Shown in pieces: positions 17,981-28,323 of a DNA stretch of 64,000 bases. The notes under the pieces were generated by a model that ran no database searches, was not told the DNA's origin, and worked only from the letters and a program-made list of their open reading frames with translations. Where the stretch lies: the NCBI RefSeq assembly GCF_003060885.1, contig NZ_QAIG01000013.1, positions 413,774 through 477,773 of the forward strand, in the 5' to 3' direction. The DNA is from Pseudomonas sp. HMWF032 (GTDB lineage Bacteria; Pseudomonadota; Gammaproteobacteria; Pseudomonadales; Pseudomonadaceae). The first letter of the stretch is position 1. Each line of letters opens with the position of its first letter. The translations under genes were made by a program, and so were the position numbers.

Positions 17981-18358
17981 CCTTCCGCTTGTGGCGGGTC
18001 AGTGGTGTGTTGCGATGGGAGAATTATGCAGCGCACACCCATGGCGCTGTAGCCACAGCTGAATTGAATTGCAGGGCTAATAGATAGGTTGCTTTGTAAC
18101 TGTGCTGTATTTTATTGCGTTAACTGTAATGCTAATAAGTGATTCGCTCTGAAATTATGGAATTACCAGACTTATTAACTGCCTTATATAAAAATAGCAG
18201 TGATTTATAACCAGTACAGTTACGCATTGCACTGCTGTGACAGCTGACCTGTTTTTCAGATTCTGCGCGGGTTAACAGCGTTTTCTGATCGATCAGACAA
18301 TTAAGGGCGTGGGCACTGTTGTTTGCGCAAATCGGCCCAACGGCGGGATATACGCGCA
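17981..18358. other. AT-rich intergenic region upstream of DUF1127 copy 2
   Basis: About 380 bp, clearly richer in A+T than its surroundings, between the pntB terminator and DUF1127 copy 2. It contains several TAACTG/CAGTTA-like segments (for example near 18095-18130 and 18210-18220) but no gene I can support. It probably holds the promoter of the DUF1127 gene. Confidence 0.35.
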
Positions 18359-18386
18359 TAAAAAAGCCCGGCGCGAAGGCCGGGCT
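18359..18386 (-). terminator. Terminator after pntB
   Basis: On the minus strand, AGCCCGGC and GCCGGGCT (18379-18386 with 18365-18372) form a perfect 8-bp stem with a 6-nt loop, followed by TTTTT. It lies 24 bases downstream of the pntB stop. Confidence 0.9.
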
Positions 18387-18410
18387 CTTTCAGCAACGCT
18401 GCGGCGCGTG

Positions 18411-19847
18411 TTACTCCACCGCTTTAACCATGTCTTCGATGACTTTCTTGGCGTCGCCGAAGACCATCATGGTCTTGTCCAGGTAGAACAGTTCGTTGTC
18501 CAGGCCGGCGTAACCGCTGGCCATCGAGCGCTTGTTGACGATCACAGTCTTGGCTTTGTAGGCCTCGAGGATCGGCATGCCGGCGATCGGCGACTTCGGA
18601 TCGTTCTTCGCGGCTGGGTTGACCACGTCGTTGGCGCCCAGCACCAGCACCACGTCGGCCTGGCCGAACTCGGAGTTGATGTCTTCCATCTCGAACACCT
18701 GCTCGTAAGGCACTTCGGCCTCAGCCAGCAGAACGTTCATGTGGCCCGGCATACGACCGGCAACCGGATGAATCGCGTACTTCACGGTCACGCCGCGGTG
18801 AGTCAGCTTCTCGGCCAGCTCCATCAGTGCGTGCTGGGCACGGGCTACCGCGAGGCCGTAGCCCGGAACGATGATCACGGTGTCGGCGTTGGTCAGCAGG
18901 AAGGCGGCGTCGTCGGACGAGCCAGACTTAACCGGACGCGCTTCCTGGGTACCGGCTGGGCCGCCGGCATCTGCCGCGCCACCAAAGCCACCGAGGATGA
19001 CGTTGAAGAACGAGCGATTCATCGCCTTGCACATGATGTACGAGAGAATCGCGCCCGAAGAACCCACCAGCGAACCGGCAATAATCAGCATCGAGTTGTT
19101 CAGCGAGAAGCCGATACCGGCCGCCGCCCATCCCGAGTAGCTGTTGAGCATCGACACCACCACCGGCATGTCAGCACCGCCAATCGGGATGATGATCAGC
19201 ACGCCGATGACGAAGGCCAGGGCCACCAGAATGGCGAAGGCGGTGATGTTGCCGGTGAAGGTGTAGTACAGACCCAGGCCGATGATGGCCAGGCCAACCA
19301 GCAGGTTGACCAGGTGCTGGCCCTTGAACTGTACCGGTGCGCCCTGGAACAGGCGGAACTTGTATTTACCCGAGAGTTTGCCAAAGGCGATGACCGAACC
19401 GGAAAAGGTGATCGCGCCAATGGCCGCACCGAGGAACAGTTCCAGACGGTTACCGGCCGGGATTGCATCACCCAGGGCCGCAACGATACCCAGGGACTGC
19501 GGTTCGACGACGGCGGCAATGGCGATAAACACCGCAGCCAGGCCGATCATGCTGTGCATGAAGGCGACCAGTTCCGGCATCTTGGTCATTTCCACACGCT
19601 TGGCCATGATCGAGCCAGCGGTACCGCCGACCAGCAGGCCGACAATCACGTAACCGATGCCCTGGGTGGCAATTTCAGCACCGAGCTTGTAGATCAGGCC
19701 GACGGTGGTAAGCACCGCGATGCCCATACCGATCATGCCGAACAGGTTGCCGCGACGCGACGTGGTCGGGTGCGACAGGCCTTTAAGCGCCTGGATAAAG
19801 CAGATCGAGGCAACGAGGTAGAGAACAGTGATCAGGTTCATGCTCAT
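18411..19847 (-). CDS. pntB: NAD(P) transhydrogenase subunit beta
   Basis: 478 residues from the ATG at 19847, which overlaps the pntAB stop (TGATG) and has GGAG upstream. The N-terminal half has about eight to nine membrane helices; the C-terminal half is the NADP(H)-binding domain (IIVPGYGLAVARAQ). With PntAA and PntAB it forms the proton-translocating enzyme that transfers hydride between NADH and NADP+. Last gene of pntAA-pntAB-pntB. Confidence 0.95.
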   Translation of the reverse strand: MSMNLITVLYLVASICFIQALKGLSHPTTSRRGNLFGMIGMGIAVLTTVGLIYKLGAEIATQGIGYVIVGLLVGGTAGSIMAKRVEMTKMPELVAFMHSMIGLAAVFIAIAAVVEPQSLGIVAALGDAIPAGNRLELFLGAAIGAITFSGSVIAFGKLSGKYKFRLFQGAPVQFKGQHLVNLLVGLAIIGLGLYYTFTGNITAFAILVALAFVIGVLIIIPIGGADMPVVVSMLNSYSGWAAAGIGFSLNNSMLIIAGSLVGSSGAILSYIMCKAMNRSFFNVILGGFGGAADAGGPAGTQEARPVKSGSSDDAAFLLTNADTVIIVPGYGLAVARAQHALMELAEKLTHRGVTVKYAIHPVAGRMPGHMNVLLAEAEVPYEQVFEMEDINSEFGQADVVLVLGANDVVNPAAKNDPKSPIAGMPILEAYKAKTVIVNKRSMASGYAGLDNELFYLDKTMMVFGDAKKVIEDMVKAVE

Positions 19848-20161
19848 CAGTGCTTCTCCGCCTGCGCCTTGGGCGCTTTCTTCTTGAACATTTCCAGCAT
19901 GCGCCGGGTTACCAGGAAACCACCGAACACGTTGACCGCCGCCAGGGCCACCGCCAGGGTGCCCATGGCTTTGCCCAGCGGGGTCACGGTGAGGGCAGCG
20001 GCCAGCATGGCGCCGACGATGACGATCGCGGAAATCGCGTTGGTTACCGCCATCAGCGGGGTGTGCAGGGCCGGGGTGACGTTCCATACCACGTGGTAGC
20101 CCACATAGATGGCCAGCGCGAAGATGATCAGGTTGTAGATGCCGTCAGAAATCATATCCAT
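19847..20161 (-). CDS. pntAB: NAD(P) transhydrogenase subunit alpha, membrane part
   Basis: 104 residues with three hydrophobic helices (YNLIIFALAIYVGYHVVWNV; AISAIVIVGAMLAAAL; GTLAVALAAVNVFGGFLV) and a basic tail. This is the part that in enterobacteria is fused to the C-terminus of PntA; here it is a separate gene, as is usual in Pseudomonas. GGGGAG lies 8 nt before the ATG. Confidence 0.93.
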   Translation of the reverse strand: MDMISDGIYNLIIFALAIYVGYHVVWNVTPALHTPLMAVTNAISAIVIVGAMLAAALTVTPLGKAMGTLAVALAAVNVFGGFLVTRRMLEMFKKKAPKAQAEKH

Positions 20162-20175
20162 GAGCGGTACTCCCC

Positions 20176-21297
<1,122 letters not shown>

Positions 21298-21853
21298 TTC
21301 AATTCTCCTGCGTGATCTTTTTAGTGAACCGGCGCACTGCGGGTGGCACGCGGGCAATGGGGAGGATCAGCACAAACCCGACCTGCAAACAGCATTGATA
21401 CAAGCGGGGCGCGGCATTTTGCAGGCGAAGGCCATAGCCTTCAAGGCGTTATGAAGTAAAACCTTGCGATAACTACAAGTCACTGCATGACCTCACAACC
21501 AGCAAAAACCCGTAAGGCCTTGTGGAGCAAGGCTTATAGCCAGTCGAGCGAAGCAAAGTAGGGTTTATACATTCTTGACGTAAATGCAGCGCCATCAGAT
21601 CAACGGCGATACCCCTGATAAACCGGTAGAACCACTGTTTCAGGGGGCTGCAGGGGCATTTGTGTGCAAAAAATGCAACACCTGGCACGCGCCGGTAGGC
21701 GGGTAAGTGTAGCCATCCAGATAGCTGACTACGGGGTCAACATTGATCAAGCCCGCACGCTGGGGGGCCTTTCTCGCGAGGTAACGGTTTTTCCGACCAA
21801 TTGCCGCCGAAGCTTTGACGGTCTTTCTCGCCAACAACCTGACAGACCGTTGT
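21298..21853. other. Intergenic region between pntAA and gcdR
   Basis: 556 bp without a supportable gene. A 6-bp hairpin (GCCTTG-TGGAG-CAAGGC, 21517-21533) lies in the pntAA-proximal half, and CTTTCTCGC occurs twice near gcdR (about 21770 and 21823). It should contain the pntAA promoter. No clear sigma-70 pair or terminator was identified. Confidence 0.35.
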
Positions 21854-22762
21854 CTATTTCAAGCCATGGACCAGGGCATAGGCATGCGCCTCGCGCACCA
21901 GCCAGTCGCGCAGCAACAACAGTGCCGCCGATTCCAACTTGCGCTCGGGAATCATCAGGTAATACGCCTTGTCGGTCGGCAGGCTCAACGGCACAGCAAT
22001 CACCAGCCGTCCCTCATCCAACTCACGGCGAATCAGAAACGGCGGAATCAGTGCAACGCCCATTTCGTGCATGGCCGCCTGGGCCAACATGGAGAACAGC
22101 TCATAACGCGGCCCGGTCATGTCTCGCACGGTACTCACCCCCTGGGCATTGAACCACTGACGCCAAGCGTAAGGCCGCGTGGTCTGCTGTAACAGCGGCA
22201 GGTTGGCGATCTGCTCGGCACTGAGCGCCGCCTGGCCGCCCAGCAACGAAGGGCTGCACACCGGCATCGGGTTTTCGCCCATCAGTAGATGGGCCTGGGT
22301 ACCGGACCAGTCGCCATCGCCGAAGTACACCGCCGCGTCGAACTCGGTATCGGCAAACAGAAAGGGCCGCGTGCGGTTGGTCAGGTTGACCGTGATCTCC
22401 GGGTGCAGGCGCTGAAAATCCTTCAAGCGCGGTAGCAACCACTGCGTACCAAAGGTCGGCACCACCGCCAGTTCGATACTCATCGCGCCCTGCTGGCCCA
22501 TCACCGCCAGGGTGTCGCGCTCCACGGCATCAAGCTGTCCGGCCACCCGCCGCGCGTAGGATTGCCCGGCCTCCGTCAGCAGCACGCCACGGCGCGAACG
22601 GCGGAACAACTCGATATTAAGGAAGGCCTCCAGCGCGGCTATCTGCCGGCACACTGCGCCCTGAGTCAGGCTCAGTTCCTGCGCCGCTTTGGTGAAACTC
22701 TGGTGCCGAGCAGCAGACTCGAACGCGATAAGGGCGGCGGTGCTGGGAATCTTGCGGCGCAT
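21854..22762 (-). CDS. gcdR: LysR family regulator of glutarate catabolism (GcdR-like)
   Basis: 302 residues of the GcvA-like LysR subgroup (RRKIPSTAALIAFESAARHQ, then LSLTQGAVCRQIAALE as HTH). It is divergent from gcdH with about 200 bp between, the same arrangement as gcdR-gcdHG in other pseudomonads, where GcdR activates the pathway in response to glutarate. The assignment rests on context plus family. Confidence 0.82.
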   Translation of the reverse strand: MRRKIPSTAALIAFESAARHQSFTKAAQELSLTQGAVCRQIAALEAFLNIELFRRSRRGVLLTEAGQSYARRVAGQLDAVERDTLAVMGQQGAMSIELAVVPTFGTQWLLPRLKDFQRLHPEITVNLTNRTRPFLFADTEFDAAVYFGDGDWSGTQAHLLMGENPMPVCSPSLLGGQAALSAEQIANLPLLQQTTRPYAWRQWFNAQGVSTVRDMTGPRYELFSMLAQAAMHEMGVALIPPFLIRRELDEGRLVIAVPLSLPTDKAYYLMIPERKLESAALLLLRDWLVREAHAYALVHGLK

Positions 22763-22958
22763 CTGTGCGTCACCCTCACTTTGATCGGTTAAACAGGCCG
22801 ACTAAAGCTATCTCGAAGTGAGCAACTCGCACAACTGCGTGCGCAATACTCGTTTGCCTGCCTGCCACAAGCCGCCTACGATCAATCCACTCACCGGCGA
22901 GCGCAGTGCGGCTGCGCAGATACCCGCCCTATCACTGTCTGATTTCGAGGTTTTCGCG

Positions 22959-24137
22959 ATGGCCAAGGCAAGCTTCAACTGGATCGACCCGCTGCTGCTC
23001 GATCAGCAACTGACCGAAGAAGAGCGCATGGTGCGTGACAGCGCCCAGCAGTTTGCCGCCGACAAGCTGGCCCCGCGCGTACTTGAAGCCTTCCGCCACG
23101 AGCAGACCGACCCGAAAATTTTCCGCGAGATGGGCGACACCGGCCTGCTCGGCGCCACTATTCCCGCCGAATACGGCGGCAGCGGCCTGAACTACGTGTG
23201 CTACGGCCTGATCGCCCGCGAAGTCGAGCGCATCGACTCCGGCTACCGCTCGATGATGAGCGTGCAGTCCTCCTTGGTGATGGTGCCGATCTTCGAGTTC
23301 GGCAACGAAGCGACCAAGCAGAAGTACCTGCCCAAACTGGCCAGCGGCGAATATATCGGCTGCTTCGGCCTCACCGAGCCGGATCACGGCTCCGACCCTG
23401 GTTCGATGATCACCCGCGCGAAGAAAGTCGACGGCGGCTACCGCCTGACCGGCGCGAAGATGTGGATCACCAACAGCCCGATCGCCGATGTGTTTGTGGT
23501 CTGGGCCAAGGATGATGCCGGCGAGATTCGCGGCTTTGTCCTGGAAAAAGGCTGGCAAGGCCTTAGCACCCCGGCGATTCACGGCAAGGTCGGCCTGCGC
23601 GCGTCGATCACCGGTGAAATCGTCATGGACAACGTGTTCTGCCCGGAAGAAAACGCCTTCCCCGACGTGCGCGGCCTGAAAGGCCCGTTCACCTGCCTCA
23701 ACTCGGCCCGTTACGGCATCAGCTGGGGCGCGCTGGGTGCGGCCGAGTTCTGCTGGCACACCGCGCGTCAGTACACCCTCGACCGCAAACAGTTCGGTCG
23801 CCCGCTGGCGCAAACCCAGCTGATTCAGAAGAAACTCGCCGACATGCAGACCGAGATCACCCTGGCCCTGCAAGGTTGCTTGCGCCTCGGCCGGATGAAG
23901 GACGAAGGCACCGCGGCGGTGGAAATCACCTCGATCATGAAGCGCAACAGCTGCGGCAAGGCGCTGGATATCGCGCGCCTGGCCCGCGACATGATGGGCG
24001 GCAACGGCATCAGCGACGAGTACGGCGTGGCCCGTCATCTGGTCAATCTGGAAGTGGTCAACACCTATGAAGGCACCCACGACGTGCATGCGCTGATCCT
24101 CGGCAGGGCTCAGACCGGACTGCAGGCGTTCTTTTGA
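22959..24137 (+). CDS. gcdH: Glutaryl-CoA dehydrogenase
   Basis: 392-residue acyl-CoA dehydrogenase starting at the ATG at 22959 (GAGG upstream; the 47 extra upstream codons are unlikely). It oxidises and decarboxylates glutaryl-CoA to crotonyl-CoA in lysine/glutarate breakdown. Visible marks are GLTEPDHGSDPGSM, the DRKQFGRPLAQTQLIQ segment, and the catalytic Glu371 in NTYEGTHDVHALILG. gcdG follows after a 141-bp gap filled by an inverted-repeat element. Confidence 0.95.
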   Translation: MAKASFNWIDPLLLDQQLTEEERMVRDSAQQFAADKLAPRVLEAFRHEQTDPKIFREMGDTGLLGATIPAEYGGSGLNYVCYGLIAREVERIDSGYRSMMSVQSSLVMVPIFEFGNEATKQKYLPKLASGEYIGCFGLTEPDHGSDPGSMITRAKKVDGGYRLTGAKMWITNSPIADVFVVWAKDDAGEIRGFVLEKGWQGLSTPAIHGKVGLRASITGEIVMDNVFCPEENAFPDVRGLKGPFTCLNSARYGISWGALGAAEFCWHTARQYTLDRKQFGRPLAQTQLIQKKLADMQTEITLALQGCLRLGRMKDEGTAAVEITSIMKRNSCGKALDIARLARDMMGGNGISDEYGVARHLVNLEVVNTYEGTHDVHALILGRAQTGLQAFF

Positions 24138-24143
24138 TCCACA

Positions 24144-24253
24144 CGTAGGTTGGGTTAAGGCGCGCAGCGCCGAAGCCCAACAAACAACAGCCCCATATGA
24201 CCACTTTGTTGGGCTTTGCAGGCTCAACGGAACGCCGCCCGACCCAACCTACG
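24144..24253. repeat. 110-bp nested inverted-repeat element between gcdH and gcdG
   Basis: Outer arms CGTAGGTTGGGT (24144-24155) and ACCCAACCTACG (24242-24253) are perfect complements, and inner arms AAGCCCAACAAA (24173-24184) and TTTGTTGGGCTT (24205-24216) are also perfect. The transcript could fold into a long hairpin. It has the look of a small non-coding MITE or REP-like element inserted into an operon. A copy search elsewhere in the genome would decide. Confidence 0.75.
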
Positions 24254-24278
24254 CCCAATTGCAACCGTGAGGCCTCTC

Positions 24279-25502
24279 ATGCCCGGCGCCCTATCGCATA
24301 TCCGCGTACTCGACCTGTCCCGCGTACTCGCCGGCCCCTGGGCTGGGCAGATTCTTGGTGACCTCGGGGCTGAGGTGATCAAGGTCGAACGTCCCGGTTC
24401 AGGTGACGACACCCGCCACTGGGGGCCGCCCTATGTGAAAGATGCCAACGGCCATGACTCGCGCGAAGCGGCGTATTTCCAGAGCGCCAACCGCAACAAA
24501 CAATCGCTGACGCTGGATTTCACCCAACCCGAAGGCCAGCGTTTGGTGCGCGAGTTGGTGCAGAACTGCGATGTGCTGCTGGAGAACTTCAAGGTCGGAG
24601 GCCTGGCGGCTTACGGCCTCGACTACGCCTCGTTGAAAGCGCTTAATCCACGGCTGATTTATTGCTCAATCACCGGCTTTGGTCAGGACGGTCCTTACGC
24701 CAAACGTGCCGGTTACGACTTTATGATTCAGGGCCTCGGCGGGCTGATGAGCCTGACCGGCAAGCCCGACGGCGAGGAGGGTGCCGGCCCCATCAAGGTC
24801 GGCGTCGCCCTCACCGATATTCTCACCGGCCTGTATGCCACGGTCGGCGTATTGGCCGCGCTCAACCAGCGCGAACAGTCCGGCCTCGGCCAGCATATCG
24901 ACGTGGCGCTGCTCGACGTGCAGGTCGCCTGCCTGGCCAATCAGGCGATGAATTACCTCAACACCGGCGTCGCGCCCAAACGCCTGGGCAATGCCCATCC
25001 GAATATCGTGCCCTATCAGGATTTCCCCTCGGCCGATGGCAACTTCATCATCGCCGTGGGCAACGACGGGCAGTTCCGCAAACTGTGTGAGGTCGCTGGC
25101 CTGACGGCGTTGGCCGATGACCCGCGCTTTTCTACCAACAAGGCACGCGTCGCCCATCGCGCCGAGCTGATCCCGCTGCTGCGCCAAGCCACGGTGTTTA
25201 AAACCACCGCCGAATGGGTGACGCTGCTGGAAACTGCCGGCGTGCCCTGCGGGCCGATCAACGATTTGGCGCAGGTGTTTGCCGACCCTCAGGTGCAAGC
25301 GCGCGGCCTGCGCCTCGACCTGCCCAACAGCCTGGGCAGCACCACGCCTCAAGTCGCCAGCCCGCTGCGCCTGTCCGAAACCCCGGTGGAATACCGCAAC
25401 GCACCACCGCTGCTCGGTGAACACACCGAGCAGGTACTCACCCGCCACCTGGGTCTAAGCGCAGAGCAGATCACCGCCTTACGTGAAGCTGGGGTGCTGT
25501 AA
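24279..25502 (+). CDS. gcdG: CaiB/BaiF-type CoA transferase, glutarate pathway
   Basis: 407 residues from the ATG at 24279 (GTGAGG 6 nt upstream). Class III CoA transferase with LSRVLAGPWAGQILGDLGAE at the N-terminus and a VALTDILTGL segment holding the likely active-site aspartate. In this context it should convert glutarate to glutaryl-CoA for gcdH. Its stop is 6 bp from that of the convergent nnrS. Confidence 0.9.
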   Translation: MPGALSHIRVLDLSRVLAGPWAGQILGDLGAEVIKVERPGSGDDTRHWGPPYVKDANGHDSREAAYFQSANRNKQSLTLDFTQPEGQRLVRELVQNCDVLLENFKVGGLAAYGLDYASLKALNPRLIYCSITGFGQDGPYAKRAGYDFMIQGLGGLMSLTGKPDGEEGAGPIKVGVALTDILTGLYATVGVLAALNQREQSGLGQHIDVALLDVQVACLANQAMNYLNTGVAPKRLGNAHPNIVPYQDFPSADGNFIIAVGNDGQFRKLCEVAGLTALADDPRFSTNKARVAHRAELIPLLRQATVFKTTAEWVTLLETAGVPCGPINDLAQVFADPQVQARGLRLDLPNSLGSTTPQVASPLRLSETPVEYRNAPPLLGEHTEQVLTRHLGLSAEQITALREAGVL

Positions 25503-25508
25503 AACGCA

Positions 25509-26699
25509 CTAACCCGGCTGCCCATCCACCCGCGCGGTGCAGAACATCAACGCGTAATGGCGCACAAACAGGGCAAAGGCCGCGATCCACAGTAAGCTGG
25601 ACAGCCCCAGCCCTGCATCCGGTGCGAACGGCACCAGCAGCACCCGTGCCACAACCGCCAGCTGCAGACTGGCAAACGCCCAGCCCATTGCGACCGGCGG
25701 CTGCAACGGCCGACCGGTATGCCCGAGGCTGACCCGCGCCAGCATCGCCAGAATCGCCCCGCCGACCGTACCCAGCGCCAAGGCGTGGTAGGCCAAGCTG
25801 GCGTTGCTCAGCCAGCCAGCATGCCAGGCCGCCAGGGCCAGTAACGCCAGCGGCAACCAGGCATAGGCCAGGTGCAATGACCACAGCAGCGGTACGCGCC
25901 AGATCCCGGCGTCATACCAGTGCCACAGGCGCAAACCATGCAGCGCAACCAGAGCCAGCAACAGCGGCAGCAGCCATAGCGACGTTTGCACGGCCAAGCC
26001 ACTGGCAAACAGCAGCGCTTGGCTTAGCGACAACACCAGCACCAGCAGATCCAGGCGCGGCCGCGGTGCAGCAGGCTCCGCTCGGTTAAGGCCACGCTGG
26101 GTAAAGAACGGAATCACCCGCCCACCGATAATGCTCACCAGCGCAGCAATCAGCAACAACCCGGCCAATGCACCGCGCCGCTGCAAATCGTCATCACCCA
26201 GCGCCAGGCCATACAGCAGCAGCCACTCGCAGCCGGCCATCAGCAACACCACGGCCACCAGCGGGTAGTTGCGCCACTGGCGTACCTGCCACAGCTGCCG
26301 TCCAAGCAACAACGCCAGCAGCGGTAGAAAGGGCAGTTGCAGCGCCAGCAAAAGTGGCAACGGCGCACCGAACAGCCAGGCCAGTCGCGCCAGCAACCAC
26401 AAGCCGAACAGCGCCGCCAGCGGCCAACCGCTCAGGCCTGGCCGCCCCGTCCAGTTCTGCACGGCGGTGAGCAGAAAGCCGGCAATGATCGCCACTGCAA
26501 AACCGAACGGCAGTTCATGCCGATGCCAAACCAAGCTACCGCCCACCGGCTGCCAACCTGGCAGATAACCCAGTAATGCCGCCGCCCACAGACCGATTGC
26601 CAGCACGGCAAACAGCGCGCCACCGAGAAAGAACGGGCGAAAACCCAGCCGCCACAGTGGCGCAACGGCCAGTTCCTGCTGGCGATCACGCAACTGCAC
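25509..26699 (-). CDS. nnrS: NnrS family heme-copper membrane protein
   Basis: 396 residues from a GTG at 26699 (AGGAG 7 nt upstream), with about twelve membrane helices. The start PLWRLGFRPFFLGGALFAVL and HRHELPFGFAVAIIAGFLLT are NnrS hallmarks. NnrS proteins protect against nitrosative stress during NO exposure. The start overlaps ppyR by 14 bp, so both are probably in the hmp transcript. Confidence 0.9.
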   Translation of the reverse strand: MQLRDRQQELAVAPLWRLGFRPFFLGGALFAVLAIGLWAAALLGYLPGWQPVGGSLVWHRHELPFGFAVAIIAGFLLTAVQNWTGRPGLSGWPLAALFGLWLLARLAWLFGAPLPLLLALQLPFLPLLALLLGRQLWQVRQWRNYPLVAVVLLMAGCEWLLLYGLALGDDDLQRRGALAGLLLIAALVSIIGGRVIPFFTQRGLNRAEPAAPRPRLDLLVLVLSLSQALLFASGLAVQTSLWLLPLLLALVALHGLRLWHWYDAGIWRVPLLWSLHLAYAWLPLALLALAAWHAGWLSNASLAYHALALGTVGGAILAMLARVSLGHTGRPLQPPVAMGWAFASLQLAVVARVLLVPFAPDAGLGLSSLLWIAAFALFVRHYALMFCTARVDGQPG

Positions 26700-26940
26700 A
26701 GCAAGGCTCCTGTTGCTTGCGCAGATGTTGCTGCGCGGCCAGGCGCAGCACATAACCGAGCTTGAGCAGACCTGGGCCGATGATCGTCAGCGCATGCGCC
26801 GTGACCAGGCTGCCCATACTCAGCTGCGCCTCCAGGCCATAAGCGCCCAGCAAGCCGCTGAGCAACAGCAGCACACCGGCCAGCAGCATGCGGTTCGCCA
26901 GTTGCAGTACCCGCGATGGGCAGGATAGATACGCCAACAT
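26686..26940 (-). CDS. ppyR: PpyR-like small membrane protein
   Basis: 84 residues from the ATG at 26940, preceded by a near-perfect anti-Shine-Dalgarno complement (AGGAGGTGATT). Two membrane helices. Position between nnrS and the flavohemoprotein matches ppyR of P. aeruginosa, described there as affecting psl and pyoverdine expression. That regulatory role is carried over from the literature and not visible here. Confidence 0.75.
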   Translation of the reverse strand: MLAYLSCPSRVLQLANRMLLAGVLLLLSGLLGAYGLEAQLSMGSLVTAHALTIIGPGLLKLGYVLRLAAQQHLRKQQEPCCAVA

Positions 26941-26962
26941 AATCACCTCCTAGGCCGCGTTA

Positions 26963-28144
26963 TTAACTGTCCAGCGCGCTGGCCGGACCAAAGAACTCGT
27001 AATGGCTCTGCGCCGCCGGTACGCCGAGGCTGTGCAGATGCCGTTTGACCTGCGCCATAAACGGCTTGGGGCCGAGGAAGTAGGCATCCAGATCGCGCTG
27101 CTCAGGCAGCCATTGCGCCAGCTGCTCCAGGCTGAGCAAGCCTTCAGCATCACCCTGATCGCCCGCACGCGGCTCGCTGTAGCACACGTAATGGCGCAGC
27201 TGTGGACGCTCAGCACGCTGCGCCTCAACCCAGTCACGGAAGGCGTGCACGCCGGCATGGCGGGCGCAGTGGATAAAGTGGATATCGCGGCCCGTGTCGC
27301 GCGCCGCCTCCAGCATGCTCAGCGCTGGGGTGATGCCGACACCGGCGGTGATCAGCACCAGCGGCTTGGCCGACTCGCGCAGGACGAAATTCCCTGCCGG
27401 CGCGAACAGCTCCAGGCTGTCGCCGACTTGCAGCTGGTCATGCAGGTAATTGGAGACTTTGCCGCCCGCCTCACGCTTGACGCTGATGCGGTACTCGCGG
27501 CCATTGCTCAGGGCCGACAGCGAGTAGTTGCGACGCTGCTCGCCACCGTCCAGCAGCAGGCGCAGGCCGATGTACTGGCCGGGCTGGAATGCCGCCAGCG
27601 CGCCACCGTCGGCCGGCACCAGGTACAGCGAAACAATCTCTTCGCTTTCCTGCACCTTGCGGCTCAAGCGGAAACTGCGTGCCCCGCGCCAGCCACCCTC
27701 GGCATTGGCGTTGGCACTGTAAGCGGCCTCTTCAGCGCCAATCAGGATGTTCGCCAGTTGCCCATACGCCACGGCCCAGGCCTCGATCACCGCATCGGTG
27801 GCAATCTCTTCACCGAGCACTTCACGAATCGCCCGCAGCAGGCAGCTGCCGACAATCGGGTAATGCTCGGGCAGGATCTGCAGCGACACATGTTTGTTGA
27901 CGATCTGTCCGACCAGCGGCCCCAACGCCTCCAACCGGTCGATATGCCGGGCGTACATCAGCACCGCATTGGCCAGGGCACGCTGTTGGCCGCCGCTGGC
28001 CTGGTGCGCCTGATTGAACAGCGCGCGCACCTCGGGGTACTCGCTCAGCATCATCTGGTAGAAGTGCCGGGTCAGGGCCTCACCGCCGCTTTCCAGCAGC
28101 GGTACGGTGGCTTTGATCAGGGCGGTTTGGGCAGGGGTCAACAT
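26963..28144 (-). CDS. hmp/fhp: Flavohemoprotein, nitric oxide dioxygenase
   Basis: 393 residues: globin domain (1-140), FAD domain with RRNYSLSALSNGREYRISVK, and NAD domain with GVGITPALSML. Heme-pocket residues align with E. coli Hmp: Tyr29, Gln53, His85 and Tyr95. It oxidises NO to nitrate using O2 and NAD(P)H. Expression is probably from the sigma-54 promoter at 28211-28227 under NorR. Confidence 0.95.
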   Translation of the reverse strand: MLTPAQTALIKATVPLLESGGEALTRHFYQMMLSEYPEVRALFNQAHQASGGQQRALANAVLMYARHIDRLEALGPLVGQIVNKHVSLQILPEHYPIVGSCLLRAIREVLGEEIATDAVIEAWAVAYGQLANILIGAEEAAYSANANAEGGWRGARSFRLSRKVQESEEIVSLYLVPADGGALAAFQPGQYIGLRLLLDGGEQRRNYSLSALSNGREYRISVKREAGGKVSNYLHDQLQVGDSLELFAPAGNFVLRESAKPLVLITAGVGITPALSMLEAARDTGRDIHFIHCARHAGVHAFRDWVEAQRAERPQLRHYVCYSEPRAGDQGDAEGLLSLEQLAQWLPEQRDLDAYFLGPKPFMAQVKRHLHSLGVPAAQSHYEFFGPASALDS

Positions 28145-28210
28145 AGTGCTTCCTCGTCAAGGTGACACGCTGCACTTGCGCAGCGCTTCGGTTCATATCA
28201 CTCTGGCTAT

Positions 28211-28227
28211 TACAGGAAGCGTGCCAA
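28211..28227 (-). promoter_or_regulatory. Predicted sigma-54 promoter of hmp-ppyR-nnrS
   Basis: Minus-strand TTGGCACGCTTCCTGTA has a perfect -24 element (TTGGCACG), the right spacing (GG-N10-GT) and a one-base departure in the -12 element. It lies 67 bp upstream of hmp and about 40-100 bp downstream of three NorR sites. Confidence 0.75.
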
Positions 28228-28267
28228 TTATTTTATTTATATAAATCATAGACTTATAAATACTTGT

Positions 28268-28323
28268 GTCTTTATGACAGCAAGCATTCCGAGTCTTAAT
28301 GACAACTAGCGTGTCCTTATGAC
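28268..28323. promoter_or_regulatory. Three NorR binding sites
   Basis: GTCTTTATGAC (28268-28278), GTCTTAATGAC (28293-28303) and GTCCTTATGAC (28313-28323) all fit the NorR enhancer consensus GT-N7-AC, with start-to-start spacings of 25 and 20 bp. The third contains the norR start codon (ATG at 28319-28321), so NorR could also control its own translation start region or transcription. Confidence 0.8.

Noticed and set aside
18309..20099. 596-codon open frame antisense to pntB and pntAB
   Set aside because: It spans two known genes on the other strand; composition (many His, Gln, Arg) is typical of a shadow frame.
22932..24227. Long open frame (431 codons) antisense to gcdH
   Set aside because: gcdH is a clear enzyme with all family motifs; the opposite frame is a by-product of high-GC codon usage and has no recognisable domain.
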